Shown: in pieces, positions 51,674 to 60,204 of the stretch | Position numbering within the stretch: the stretch's first letter is position 1 | Layout of the letters: the number at the start of each line of letters is the position of its first letter | NCBI GenBank assembly: GCA_963772585.1 | Contig: CAVYXV010000014.1 | Location: 248,001-312,000 of the forward strand | Direction of reading: 5' to 3' | Length of the DNA stretch: 64,000 nt | DNA from: CAVVXN01 sp963772585 | GTDB lineage: Bacteria; Planctomycetota; PLA2; JAEUHO01 | The notes under the pieces: generated by a model | What the model saw: only the letters and a program-made list of their open reading frames with translations | Told to the model about the DNA's origin: nothing | Database searches by the model: none | Translations under genes and position numbers: made by a program

Positions 51674-52504
51674 TCAACGTCTGTCCTGGCTCCGTGCGGC
51701 GGCTTCCGCGAAGCGGCGGGCGCGTTCCGGGTCCACGGGGGCGTCGGTTCGACCTTCCTGTTTGACGGCGGTCCCGACGATCACGCCGTCGGCCATCCCC
51801 AGGATGCGGCCCACGGTGTCGCGGGTCGCGCCGCTGCCGACGAGGAGGGGCGCTTCGGGCACTGCGCGCCGAACGCGTTCCAACTCGTCCATGTCCACCG
51901 GCTCGCCGGTCCGCGGGCCCGTGACGATCAGCGCGTTGGCGCCGCCTCGGGTGTGGAGGTCCCGCGCCTCCTCCTCGATCGGGCGGGGGGCGAGGGGAGC
52001 TGCGTGCTTCACGCGGACGTCCGCGAGGATCCATGCGTCCGGGGCGAGGCGGGCGCGCGTCCTCAGGACCTCGGCCGCGCGGCCCTCGACGATGCCCTGG
52101 TCGGCGAGGACGGCGCCGGCGAGGACGTTCACGCGGACGAAGGCGAGGCCGCACGCCGCCGCCACCGCCAGCCCGGCGTGCGCGTCGTTTCTCAGCACGT
52201 TCACGCCCACGGCCACCTCGGCGGGGAGCGCACGCCGCACGGCCGCCGCGGCGACGGCCACGGCCGCCACGGTCTCCGGCGGCACGGGACCCTTGAAGAA
52301 GGGCGCGTCGCCGTGGTTCTCCACGAGCACGCCCGCGAAACCGGCCTCGGCCAGGGCTCCGGCGTCCCGGACGGCGCGCCGGACGACGGGCTCGAGCCCC
52401 GCGCCCACCCGCCATCGGGGAGACCCCGGTAGCGGCGGGAGATGCACCACCCCGAGAAGCAGCGGTCGCCGATGCAGGGGATCGCCGGACCCGTTGGTCA
52501 CCAT
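51674..52504 (-). CDS. BtpA/SgcQ-family TIM-barrel protein
   Basis: The 276-residue protein has the BtpA family features: LGVVHLPPLPGSPRW at the start, GFAGVLVENHGDAPF, VGVNVLRNDAHAGLA, FVRVNVLAGAVLADQGIVEG, and the C-terminal GSGATRDTVGRILGMADG. BtpA was described as a photosystem I assembly factor in cyanobacteria; in other bacteria its function is unknown and it is likely an enzyme of sugar or nucleotide metabolism. ATG at 52504 (MVTNGSG) is chosen; an upstream in-frame start would overlap the promoter region of the SOD gene. Confidence 0.88.
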   Translation of the reverse strand: MVTNGSGDPLHRRPLLLGVVHLPPLPGSPRWRVGAGLEPVVRRAVRDAGALAEAGFAGVLVENHGDAPFFKGPVPPETVAAVAVAAAAVRRALPAEVAVGVNVLRNDAHAGLAVAAACGLAFVRVNVLAGAVLADQGIVEGRAAEVLRTRARLAPDAWILADVRVKHAAPLAPRPIEEEARDLHTRGGANALIVTGPRTGEPVDMDELERVRRAVPEAPLLVGSGATRDTVGRILGMADGVIVGTAVKQEGRTDAPVDPERARRFAEAAARSQDRR

Positions 52505-52583
52505 GTTCGGATTCCCTCCGGCCCTCGACCGTGTCCTATGTTCCCGGTTCACATCGTGCCACGCATCACGAAAAGGAGCCCGC

Positions 52584-53162
52584 ATGGCCATCGAGCTGCC
52601 CCCCCTTCCCTACGCCAAGGACGCGTTGGCCCCCCACATCAGCGCGAACACGCTGGACTTCCACTACGGCAAGCACCATCAAGGCTACGTCAACAAGACG
52701 AACAAGGCCATCGAGGGAACGCCGAACGCCGCCAAGAGCCTGGAAGACATCATCCTGAGCGCCGACGGCGGTCTGTTCAACAACGCCGCCCAGGTCTGGA
52801 ACCACACCTTCTACTGGAACAGCATGAAGGTGGGCGGCGGCGGTAGCCCGTCCGGGAAGCTCCTCGACGCCATCAAGCGGGACCTCGGTTCCATCGACGA
52901 CTGCAAGAAGAAGTTCGCGGAGGCCGCGACCACCCAGTTCGGGTCCGGATGGGCCTGGCTGGTGTCGAAGGACGGCAAGCTCGACGTCATGAAGACCCTG
53001 AACGCCGACCTCCCGATGAAGCACGGGGCGAAGGCGCTCCTCGCCTGCGACGTCTGGGAGCACGCCTACTACCTCGACTACCAGAATGCCCGCCCCAACT
53101 ACGTCCAGGCGTTCCTCGATCACCTGGTCAACTGGGACTTCGCCGCCTCGAACTACGCGTAG
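52584..53162 (+). CDS. sodB: Superoxide dismutase, Fe-type
   Basis: The 192-residue enzyme dismutates superoxide to peroxide and oxygen. Metal ligands are seen in LDFHYGKHH (His), VWNHTFYWNS (His), and CDVWEHAYYLDY (Asp and His). The sequences FGSGWAWLV and NNAAQVWNHTFYW favour iron over manganese, although cambialistic use cannot be excluded. A good SD (AAAAGGAG, about 5 bases before the ATG) is present. No signal peptide is visible, so it is cytoplasmic. Confidence 0.95.
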   Translation: MAIELPPLPYAKDALAPHISANTLDFHYGKHHQGYVNKTNKAIEGTPNAAKSLEDIILSADGGLFNNAAQVWNHTFYWNSMKVGGGGSPSGKLLDAIKRDLGSIDDCKKKFAEAATTQFGSGWAWLVSKDGKLDVMKTLNADLPMKHGAKALLACDVWEHAYYLDYQNARPNYVQAFLDHLVNWDFAASNYA

Positions 53163-53214
53163 GCGGCTCGCGCCTCCCGGCGATTCGCCGGACCCCCAAG
53201 ACGATCCCCCGCGG

Positions 53215-53249
53215 CGTGAGAGCGTGGAGTTCCCTCCCGCGCTCTCACG
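53215..53249. terminator. Bidirectional terminator-like hairpin
   Basis: CGTGAGAGCG pairs with CGCTCTCACG (10 bp). It lies between the convergent SOD and giant-regulator genes and overlaps the regulator's stop codon. Confidence 0.5.
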
Positions 53250-56200
53250 TCAGGCGGTAGACGGCGCCGCGGCGCTTGCCGTCGCGGACGACGAGCCCGC
53301 GGTCGATCAGGTCCTGGAGATCGCGAAGGCCGGTGCGCGGGCTCGTGCCGGCCATCTCGTAGTACTCGCGGTTCGTGCAGCGACCGTGCCGCGCGAGGTG
53401 GTCGAGGAGCTTGCGCTGGCGCTCGTTCAGGTCGTCGAGCGGAGCGGCGCGCGGCACGATGGGGTTGCCGTTCGGCATGCCGTCCAGGCGTAGGTGCTCC
53501 GGGCGGATCGACTCGTCGTCGCAGAGGACCACCGCGCGCTCGATCGCGTTCTTGAGCTCCCGCACGTTGCCCGGCCAGGGGTGGCGGTAGAGGAGGTCCA
53601 TCGCCGTGGACGACATCCGGCGCGGTCCGCGCCCGGCGCGCCGGGCGGCGTCGCCGAGGAATCGTTCCACGAACAGCGGGATCTCCTCCCGACGCTCGCG
53701 GAGCGGAGGGAGCTCCAGGCGGATCACGTTCAGGCGGTAGTACAGGTCTTCGCGGAAGGAGCCGTCGCCCACGGCCTCCTCCAACTCGCGGTTCGTCGCC
53801 GCGATGATCCGGACGTCCACCCGCACGGGCCGGGTGCCGCCGAGCCGCGTGAACTGCTGTTCCTGGAGGACGCGGAGCAGCTTCACCTGGGCGGTCGGGG
53901 CCATCTCGGCGACTTCGTCGAGGAAGAGGGTCCCCGTGTCGGCGAGCTCGAACCGGCCCTCGCGGCGCCGTTCCGCGCCCGTGAAGGCCCCGCGTTCGTG
54001 CCCGAACAGCTCGCTCTCCAGCAGCGTCTCCGGGAAGGCCGCGCAGTTCACCGCCACGAAGGGCTTCTCGGCGCGCGCGCTGCGGCGGTGGATGAGGTTC
54101 GCGACCACCTCCTTGCCCGTGCCGGTTTCGCCGGTGAGGAGCACGGCGGCGTCCGTGCGCGCGGCGCGGCGCGCCGCTTCCACCACCCTGACCATCCTCT
54201 CGCTGCGGAAGACCGCGCCCTCCTCGAAGGGCGGGAGGTCGACCAGGCCGGCGTCGAGGCGGGAGGCGTCCTCGACGCGCCCGCCGCCCTCGCGGCGGGC
54301 GGCGGCGAGAGCCCTCTCCGCGGCGTCGAGGAGGAACTCGAGGCTCGTCGCGTCGTCCGGGGCCCGGGCGACTCCGATCGACACGCCCGTGGACACGGCC
54401 TCGCCGCCCTCCTCCGGGGCGACCTCGATGCGCGAGAGCCTCGCGCAGAGCTCCTCAGCCGTTGCGATGGCGTCCTCCCGGCTCGTGCCCGCGAGCCGCA
54501 CGGCCAGCTCGTCCTCGCGGAGCCGCCCCGAGCGGCCGACGTCGCCGCCGATCCGCCTGAGGGCCCGGCCGACCGCGCGGAGCAACTCCCGCGCCGGCTC
54601 CACACCGCGCCTCCGGGTCACCCGGTCGAGGTGGTCGAGACCGATCCGGAGGAGCGTGACGGGCGGCCCGCCGCCCGCGGCCACTTCGACCTCGGCCCGC
54701 AGCGCCGCCTCGAAGGCGGTCGCGCCGGGGAGCCGGGTCAACTCGTCGAGCGCGGCGAGGCGGTAGAGGCGCGCGTTGTGGAGGGCGAGCGCGCACGTTC
54801 CGGCGAGCGGGCCGAGCAGGCGGCGGCCCTCCGCGCCCGGTAGCCCCGCGGGATCGTCCCACGCGAGGACGACGAGACCGACGGGCTCGTTCTCCACGCG
54901 GAGCGGCAGGGCGATCCACGCGGGCCGGTCCTCCACGAGCCGGGCGCCGAGCGCTCCCTCGGCCTCGACCCGCTCGTCCCGACCGGGCGCGTCCACGACG
55001 ACCGCATCGTCCGTGGCGAGCGTTGCCTCGATCCAGCCGCCCGGCGCGGGCCGGAACTCGCGCTCCGTGAAGCGCGACGACCGCCCCTCCTCCGCGACGA
55101 CCACCAGGGGGCCGGCCGCGCTGGCGGCGTCGAGCAGGAGCGCCGCGTCGGGAGACGCCGCCTCGGTGAAGAGGCCGAGGACGGTCTCGGTGCGTCGCGT
55201 GTAGTCGAGGGATCCCTGGAGGGCGTCCTGGGCGCGGCGGAGGAAGTCGAGATCGCCCACGCGGTGCTTCAGGTCGAGTCGCATCTGGTCGAACGCGATG
55301 GCGAGATCCCCGACCTCGTCCGCACCGGGGGGTGGCACCTTCACGTCGAACTCGCCGCGCCGGACCGCCTCCGTCACGTGTACGAGGGCCTTCACGGGGT
55401 CGGCCACGCGCCGGGCCGTGAGCGCGGCCACCCCCGCGATGAGCAGCACGCCGAAGAGCGAGAGCCACGCCAGTTGGTCCCGCTGCTCGCCCAACGTCTG
55501 CTGGAGCGCGGCGCGGTCCATCCCGATGGCGAGCCACGCCGGCTCGGATCCCGCCGCAAGGGCCGGCAACCGGGTGACGACCGCCAGGCGTTCCACGCCG
55601 TCCCGCGACCCGATGGTGGTCAACACGGCCTCCCGGCTCGTGTCGAGCACGTCCGCGATCTCCGTGTGGCGGGCGGCCAACGCGGCGAGGAACGACGGCC
55701 CTCCGGGGCCCGCGGAGGCCAGGGGCGCTCCGCTGGCGTCGAGGAGCGCGGCGGCCGCGTCCGGCCCGGGGAGTGCGCCGGCGGTGACCTCGTCGAGGAA
55801 GGCGTCGTCCACCCGGGCCCCCAGGGTGACGCGGACGGCCCGGTCCACGCGTCCGCGGCGGGCACTCGCCACGAGCACGACGCCGTCCCAGGGCGACACG
55901 TGCAGGCCGTCGGCGCGGGCGCGCTCCGCGAGGAAGCGGGGCCCCACCAGCGAGTGGAACGGGTCCTCCCCGGCGATCTCGAATCCAGGCCCGTCGGCCT
56001 GGGAGACCAACGTGTGCTGGACAGCCGCGGCGGGGAAGGCACCCGCCCGGTAGAGACGCACCATCCGCCCCACATCCTCGGTGGTCCCCTCGGCGTTGGC
56101 CCGGGCGAGGTGGGCGCTCAGGTGGTCGGCCGCCTCCTGGGCGCGCTGGACGGCGTCGCGGAGGCCGGAGGCGGCCGATCCCAGGGCCCCGCGCACCCGC

Positions 56201-58644
56201 CCCGTCGCCTCTGCTTCCAGGCGGCGCGCCGTCGTGCGGTCCACGAGGAGCACGGCGGCGGCGAGCGGCACCAGCGCCGCCACGAGGACCGCGAACGCGA
56301 GCCGGAGCGTCAGGCGGTGGAACCGTTCCACCGCGTCGGCCGCGAGGAAGGCGAGCAGCAGGATCGAGACGGCCAGACAGACGATGAGCAGGATGTGGGT
56401 CCTCGCCTCCTTCTCGTGGACCTCCGTGGGGAGGGGCGCCGTGAGCCTCAGGCGCGTCGGGCGCTCGGGCGGCCCCACGCGGCGGTCCACGCGGACGGTG
56501 CCCGCGGCGCCCCGGCCCAGGTGCGCCGCGAACCGGGGCGACGGCGCCAGCGCGAAGACCGTATCCGTGCCCTCCCCGACGGCGGGCGTCACCCCCAGCG
56601 GCGAATCCCGGGAGAGCGCGCTGGTGCGGATGACGGTCGCGGCGACGAGCCGGAGCGGCCCCGCGCCGCCCTCGTTCCTGAATGCGAGGTGCCGCGCGCG
56701 CCGCGCCGGGTCCAACCGGATCGGCACGGCGTCGTTGGTGTGCACGACGCCGTGCGCGTCCGTCCACCGCCACGCGATGCGGGACGCCATGTTCGGCGGC
56801 CGGGTGATGCCGGGCGGAAGGTGCTCGGCGGCGACGTGCTCCCCGTTGACGAGCACCATGGAGGTTGGATCCCCCTCGTCGTAGTCGATCCGGACCCGGG
56901 CGGCCACGTCGCTTCCGAGCCGGACGGGGAATGCCTCCGGCGCGGCGAGCACGAGCCAGAGGCGATCGGCCCCCAGCACGTAGGGAAGCGGCAGGTCGAG
57001 CGCATCGCCCTCGGCGAGCGGACGTTCCGACGGCGGCGAGCCCGGTCCGCCCACGGCGGGGATGCCGTCCTCGGTCGCCTGCGCCAGCACGAGGAGGCGA
57101 TCGCCGGCGCGGACCTCCTGGAGAACGGCGTGAACGGCGCCGGGGTGCGGATCCCACTCGAGCGCCACCGGCGTCACGATCTCCTCGATGGGGGCTTCGA
57201 GCCGCACGACGCCATCGAGGCCGGCGGCGACGGTCACCTCCCAGTCCACGGGCGGGCCGTCCGCCACCACGATGCGCAGGCGGGCGAGCCCGAGCGGCTC
57301 GGCGTCCGTGTCCTGCGCCCGCGCCGGGAGGGCCCGTACGTCGAGGAGGATGGAGAGGTCCTTCGTCGAGATGGGATCGGCGATCTCCAGTCGCCGGAAG
57401 CGGTCGAGCGGGAGGTCGTACGGGCCTCCGGGCGCGGTCCCCTTCGAGAGGTCCACGAAACCGGCCGTCTCTGCCGGCAGGACGCTCGGGACCCGCGCGC
57501 CGCGCAGCAGGTCGGCCAGCACGGCCTCCCGGCGCGCCGCACTCCCGGGGGGCAGTGCGCCGACCTCCGCCGCGGCGACGGCGATCTCGTCCGCCTCCGT
57601 GGCCAGGGCCTCGAGCCCGGTGCGGACGGTCCCCTCGGCCCGGGTGCGTACGTGCTGCGCGTCCAGGGTGGCGACGAGCGCCAGGAGCCCCGTGAGCCCC
57701 AGGGCCATCACCTTCGGCAGCGGGCCGAGGCGCGCGAGGTAGCCGGCGCCGGGACCCGCGAGCAACGCCACCCCGACGATCCCCAGGCCCAGGACCAGCA
57801 GCAGCACGCCGACGTCCGGCCCGCCCGAGGGCGCGGGCATCGCGGTCCGCTGCGCCCGCGTCCGATCGGGGAGGTGCAGGACGCCGAAGTTCGCCGGGTA
57901 GCGGTAGAGGTCGCCCTTGCCGTTCCAGGAGAGGTACGTGCCCGGGTCGCCGGGGCCCTCGTCGCTGTCGTTCAACGCGATGTTGAAGCCGATGTCCCGC
58001 GCGGCGAACCCCTCCAGCCCCAGGCCGTTCCACGGCAGGCTCGCCTCGATGACCACGCCGCCGTCGGTGACGTGCGAGCCGATCCGCACGCCCCGCAGCC
58101 CGCCGTCGTCGTAGCGGTAGGCGCGACCGTGGTAGGCGACGCCCCACTGGTGCTCGGGGTTCTCCGGCATCAGGAAGATCTGCCAGCAGCCCGCGTCGTA
58201 GAGGTCGCCCTCCTTGCGCGTCCCGCCGCCCGTCACGTCGAGGAAGACCTCCACGCCGTCGCCGAGCCACCAGGGCTGGCCCGGGTGGAAGGCCTTCTCG
58301 TCGCGGATCTCGATCGCCAGGTAGAGGGAATCCGCGTCGGCGCCCGCCCGGACGACGCCGCTCAGGTCGTCCGGACCGTCCCACCGGTCCCTCCGGCTGG
58401 GGATCACCTGCTCCCGGCGGTCGAGGCGCGCGGTCTGCCCGTCGTCGGCCGCGGGCCAGTCGGTGAGATCGCCGTCGATCGCCGGGGGCGTGGCGAAGCG
58501 GACGGCGGTGAGGCGCGCCTCGCCGGCCGCCACGGGGGGCGCAAAGGCCGTGGCGACCACGACGACTCCGACGAACGCCGCCAGCAGGGCCAAAGGACGT
58601 GCGACACGCCCGGAAGGACAGGCGGCGGAATGTGCGTGCATCAC
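53245..58644 (-). CDS. Membrane sensor fused to sigma-54 activator (CBM9-like, HAMP, GAF, degenerate GGDEF, AAA+)
   Basis: The 1799-residue protein has a signal/anchor at 1-41. A CBM9-like exported domain covers about 45-265 (PAIDGDLTDWPAADD, FIALNDSDEG-type sequence FNIALNDSDEG). Membrane helices lie near 278-330 and 750-795, an extracytoplasmic sensor at about 800-1050, a helix near 1056-1075, HAMP to 1130 and GAF-like to about 1310. A GGDEF-like domain follows with REDEL replacing GGDEF, so cyclase activity is unlikely. The AAA+ domain has GETGTGKE, GAFTGA and LFLDEVAEM, the sigma-54 contact motif intact, and a winged helix (1735-1799) ends the protein. It should activate sigma-54 promoters from the membrane without a phosphorelay. 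Confidence 0.92.
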   Translation of the reverse strand: MMHAHSAACPSGRVARPLALLAAFVGVVVVATAFAPPVAAGEARLTAVRFATPPAIDGDLTDWPAADDGQTARLDRREQVIPSRRDRWDGPDDLSGVVRAGADADSLYLAIEIRDEKAFHPGQPWWLGDGVEVFLDVTGGGTRKEGDLYDAGCWQIFLMPENPEHQWGVAYHGRAYRYDDGGLRGVRIGSHVTDGGVVIEASLPWNGLGLEGFAARDIGFNIALNDSDEGPGDPGTYLSWNGKGDLYRYPANFGVLHLPDRTRAQRTAMPAPSGGPDVGVLLLVLGLGIVGVALLAGPGAGYLARLGPLPKVMALGLTGLLALVATLDAQHVRTRAEGTVRTGLEALATEADEIAVAAAEVGALPPGSAARREAVLADLLRGARVPSVLPAETAGFVDLSKGTAPGGPYDLPLDRFRRLEIADPISTKDLSILLDVRALPARAQDTDAEPLGLARLRIVVADGPPVDWEVTVAAGLDGVVRLEAPIEEIVTPVALEWDPHPGAVHAVLQEVRAGDRLLVLAQATEDGIPAVGGPGSPPSERPLAEGDALDLPLPYVLGADRLWLVLAAPEAFPVRLGSDVAARVRIDYDEGDPTSMVLVNGEHVAAEHLPPGITRPPNMASRIAWRWTDAHGVVHTNDAVPIRLDPARRARHLAFRNEGGAGPLRLVAATVIRTSALSRDSPLGVTPAVGEGTDTVFALAPSPRFAAHLGRGAAGTVRVDRRVGPPERPTRLRLTAPLPTEVHEKEARTHILLIVCLAVSILLLAFLAADAVERFHRLTLRLAFAVLVAALVPLAAAVLLVDRTTARRLEAEATGRVRGALGSAASGLRDAVQRAQEAADHLSAHLARANAEGTTEDVGRMVRLYRAGAFPAAAVQHTLVSQADGPGFEIAGEDPFHSLVGPRFLAERARADGLHVSPWDGVVLVASARRGRVDRAVRVTLGARVDDAFLDEVTAGALPGPDAAAALLDASGAPLASAGPGGPSFLAALAARHTEIADVLDTSREAVLTTIGSRDGVERLAVVTRLPALAAGSEPAWLAIGMDRAALQQTLGEQRDQLAWLSLFGVLLIAGVAALTARRVADPVKALVHVTEAVRRGEFDVKVPPPGADEVGDLAIAFDQMRLDLKHRVGDLDFLRRAQDALQGSLDYTRRTETVLGLFTEAASPDAALLLDAASAAGPLVVVAEEGRSSRFTEREFRPAPGGWIEATLATDDAVVVDAPGRDERVEAEGALGARLVEDRPAWIALPLRVENEPVGLVVLAWDDPAGLPGAEGRRLLGPLAGTCALALHNARLYRLAALDELTRLPGATAFEAALRAEVEVAAGGGPPVTLLRIGLDHLDRVTRRRGVEPARELLRAVGRALRRIGGDVGRSGRLREDELAVRLAGTSREDAIATAEELCARLSRIEVAPEEGGEAVSTGVSIGVARAPDDATSLEFLLDAAERALAAARREGGGRVEDASRLDAGLVDLPPFEEGAVFRSERMVRVVEAARRAARTDAAVLLTGETGTGKEVVANLIHRRSARAEKPFVAVNCAAFPETLLESELFGHERGAFTGAERRREGRFELADTGTLFLDEVAEMAPTAQVKLLRVLQEQQFTRLGGTRPVRVDVRIIAATNRELEEAVGDGSFREDLYYRLNVIRLELPPLRERREEIPLFVERFLGDAARRAGRGPRRMSSTAMDLLYRHPWPGNVRELKNAIERAVVLCDDESIRPEHLRLDGMPNGNPIVPRAAPLDDLNERQRKLLDHLARHGRCTNREYYEMAGTSPRTGLRDLQDLIDRGLVVRDGKRRGAVYRLT

Positions 58645-58937
58645 CCTCTGCCCGACTCCTGGAAATCAAGGCGGTTCACTCGGCTCGGACGGCTCTCGAG
58701 CACATTCCGCCACCGCATCGGCGGATTCGCCATCCTATCCGCCGCGTCCGCCTCCGCGCCCTGGCGGATCGGGAGGTTCCCCGCATGTCCCCGTTGAACC
58801 CCGGGAGCGATTCGGCCGATCAAGTCTAGGGTCGGGGCGGGCGCCCGGAGTCCGCCCCGGCCGATAGGATCGCGGGCCGGGGCCGGCGTCACCGCGGGTG
58901 ACGGGAAGAGGCCCTCGCGGCAGGGCGGGAGGAGGCG
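58645..58937. other. Divergent intergenic region
   Basis: These 293 bp separate the giant sigma-54 activator (minus) from the amidase (plus) and should hold both promoters. I searched by eye for a TGGCAC-N5-TTGC sigma-54 site and saw none. No gene is supported here. Confidence 0.5.
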
Positions 58938-60002
58938 GTGGGCATGCGTGGAGTCGGGACCGGCCGGAGGGGGATCCGCGCGGGCGCGATGCTGCTCGCG
59001 GCATTGCTCGTCCTGGGGGCGTGCGCGGTGGACCGGTCCGCCATGCGGCCCGGGACCGCCGCCCCGGCGGTGGCCGCCCGCTCCGGGTCACCGGCGGCCT
59101 CGTCCCCGGCGCCCGTCCGCGCCCGACTCCCCGCCGGGCCCATGACCGCCAACCAGCTCGCGCGGCGCATGGGGCTCGTCTACCAGGACGCGCCGAGCCA
59201 CGTCCTGCTCTCCGACGACGCCACCCGCGTCCGTATCTGGAAGGACTCGAACGAGGTCAGCGTCAGCGGGCGGGTCGCGCGTCTGCCGGCGCGCTCGCGG
59301 CGCCAGGGGACCAGTCTGATCGTGCCGGCCCAGACCGTGACGTATGTCCAGAATGCGGTGAACGAGGAGCGCAAGCGCCTCGTCAGCTACCGCGCCTACG
59401 AACCCAAGAGCATCTTCGACTCGCTACCGCCGCTCGAGCCCTTCGAGGCGGCCCCCGCTCCGGCGCCCCTGCCGCCCCGGAAGCCGCTGCCCGCCCTTCC
59501 CCCGGCCCACCCCGCGCACGTCACCCCGCCCGGGGACCCGGCGTGGGCCATGCACGCGCGCCCGGCCCGGCACTGGACGTGGATCATCATCCACCACTCC
59601 GACGACACGTCCGGCGACCTCGCCAAGTACGACCGCATCCACGTCCAGTCCAACGGCTGGGACGAGTGCGGTTACCACTTCGTGATCGGAAACGGCTCGC
59701 TCTCCCGTGACGGCCAGGTCGAGATCGGCTCCCGCTGGCGGAAGCAGAAGTACGGAGCGCATACCAAGGACCCCCAGGGCGACAACCGCTACAACGAGCA
59801 CGGCATCGGGATCTGCCTCGTCGGCAACTTCGAGGAGGCCCCCCCGACCCGGGCGCAGATGGACAGCCTCGTGCGCCTCTGCCGGTGGCTGATGGCCAAC
59901 TACGGCATCCAGCCGGAGGACGTGATCGGCCACTCCGACTGCAAGCCCACCCGCTGCCCCGGCCGCTACTTCCCCTGGGCGGAGTTGCGCCGGCGGCTGT
60001 AG
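58938..60002 (+). CDS. N-acetylmuramoyl-L-alanine amidase (Amidase_2 type), lipoprotein-like
   Basis: The 354-residue enzyme cleaves the amide between muramic acid and L-Ala in peptidoglycan. The N-terminus is basic with a hydrophobic core and a lipobox-like LGAC. A Pro/Ala-rich linker follows, then a region with SGRVARLPARSRR and PAQTVTYVQNAV, and the amidase domain from about 200. Zinc ligands are seen in IIIHHSDD and GHSDCKPTRCPG, with GYHFVIGNG and the intervening HTK. GTG at 58938 follows GGAGG closely; ATG at 58944 is also plausible. It is predicted to be anchored in the envelope. Confidence 0.9.
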   Translation: MGMRGVGTGRRGIRAGAMLLAALLVLGACAVDRSAMRPGTAAPAVAARSGSPAASSPAPVRARLPAGPMTANQLARRMGLVYQDAPSHVLLSDDATRVRIWKDSNEVSVSGRVARLPARSRRQGTSLIVPAQTVTYVQNAVNEERKRLVSYRAYEPKSIFDSLPPLEPFEAAPAPAPLPPRKPLPALPPAHPAHVTPPGDPAWAMHARPARHWTWIIIHHSDDTSGDLAKYDRIHVQSNGWDECGYHFVIGNGSLSRDGQVEIGSRWRKQKYGAHTKDPQGDNRYNEHGIGICLVGNFEEAPPTRAQMDSLVRLCRWLMANYGIQPEDVIGHSDCKPTRCPGRYFPWAELRRRL

Positions 60003-60124
60003 GGAGAGAGGGCCGATCACGGTGGAGGGAACCGGAGAGGCCTCCCGCGAGCCACGCGTGGGCGCGATCGCCCTTCGGCTCGCCGAGGCGGGTTCCCGCC
60101 GCTCCGCGCGGGTACGACCCGCAC

Positions 60125-60143
60125 AGGGCGGCGACCGCCCTTT
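60125..60143 (+). terminator. Probable terminator after the amidase gene
   Basis: A 7-bp stem AGGGCGG/CCGCCCT with a CGA loop is followed by TT, in the ~200-bp gap before the M28 peptidase. The T-run is very short. Confidence 0.45.
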
Positions 60144-60204
60144 CCGCGTTTGACGCGCCCCTACCTCCGGCGGCACACTCCGCGGTGCCGTCCTGTGAGC
60201 CTCC

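Noticed and set aside
53245..58644. Active diguanylate cyclase
   Set aside because: The GGDEF position reads REDEL, so catalysis is not expected.
55264..58797. Long plus-strand frame over the giant sensor
   Set aside because: It is antisense to clear HAMP, GAF and sensor domains, and its product has the Arg/Ala/Val-rich bias of shadows.
58645..58937. Sigma-54 promoter for the giant activator's own gene
   Set aside because: No TGGCAC-N5-TTGC-like site was seen by eye in this gap.
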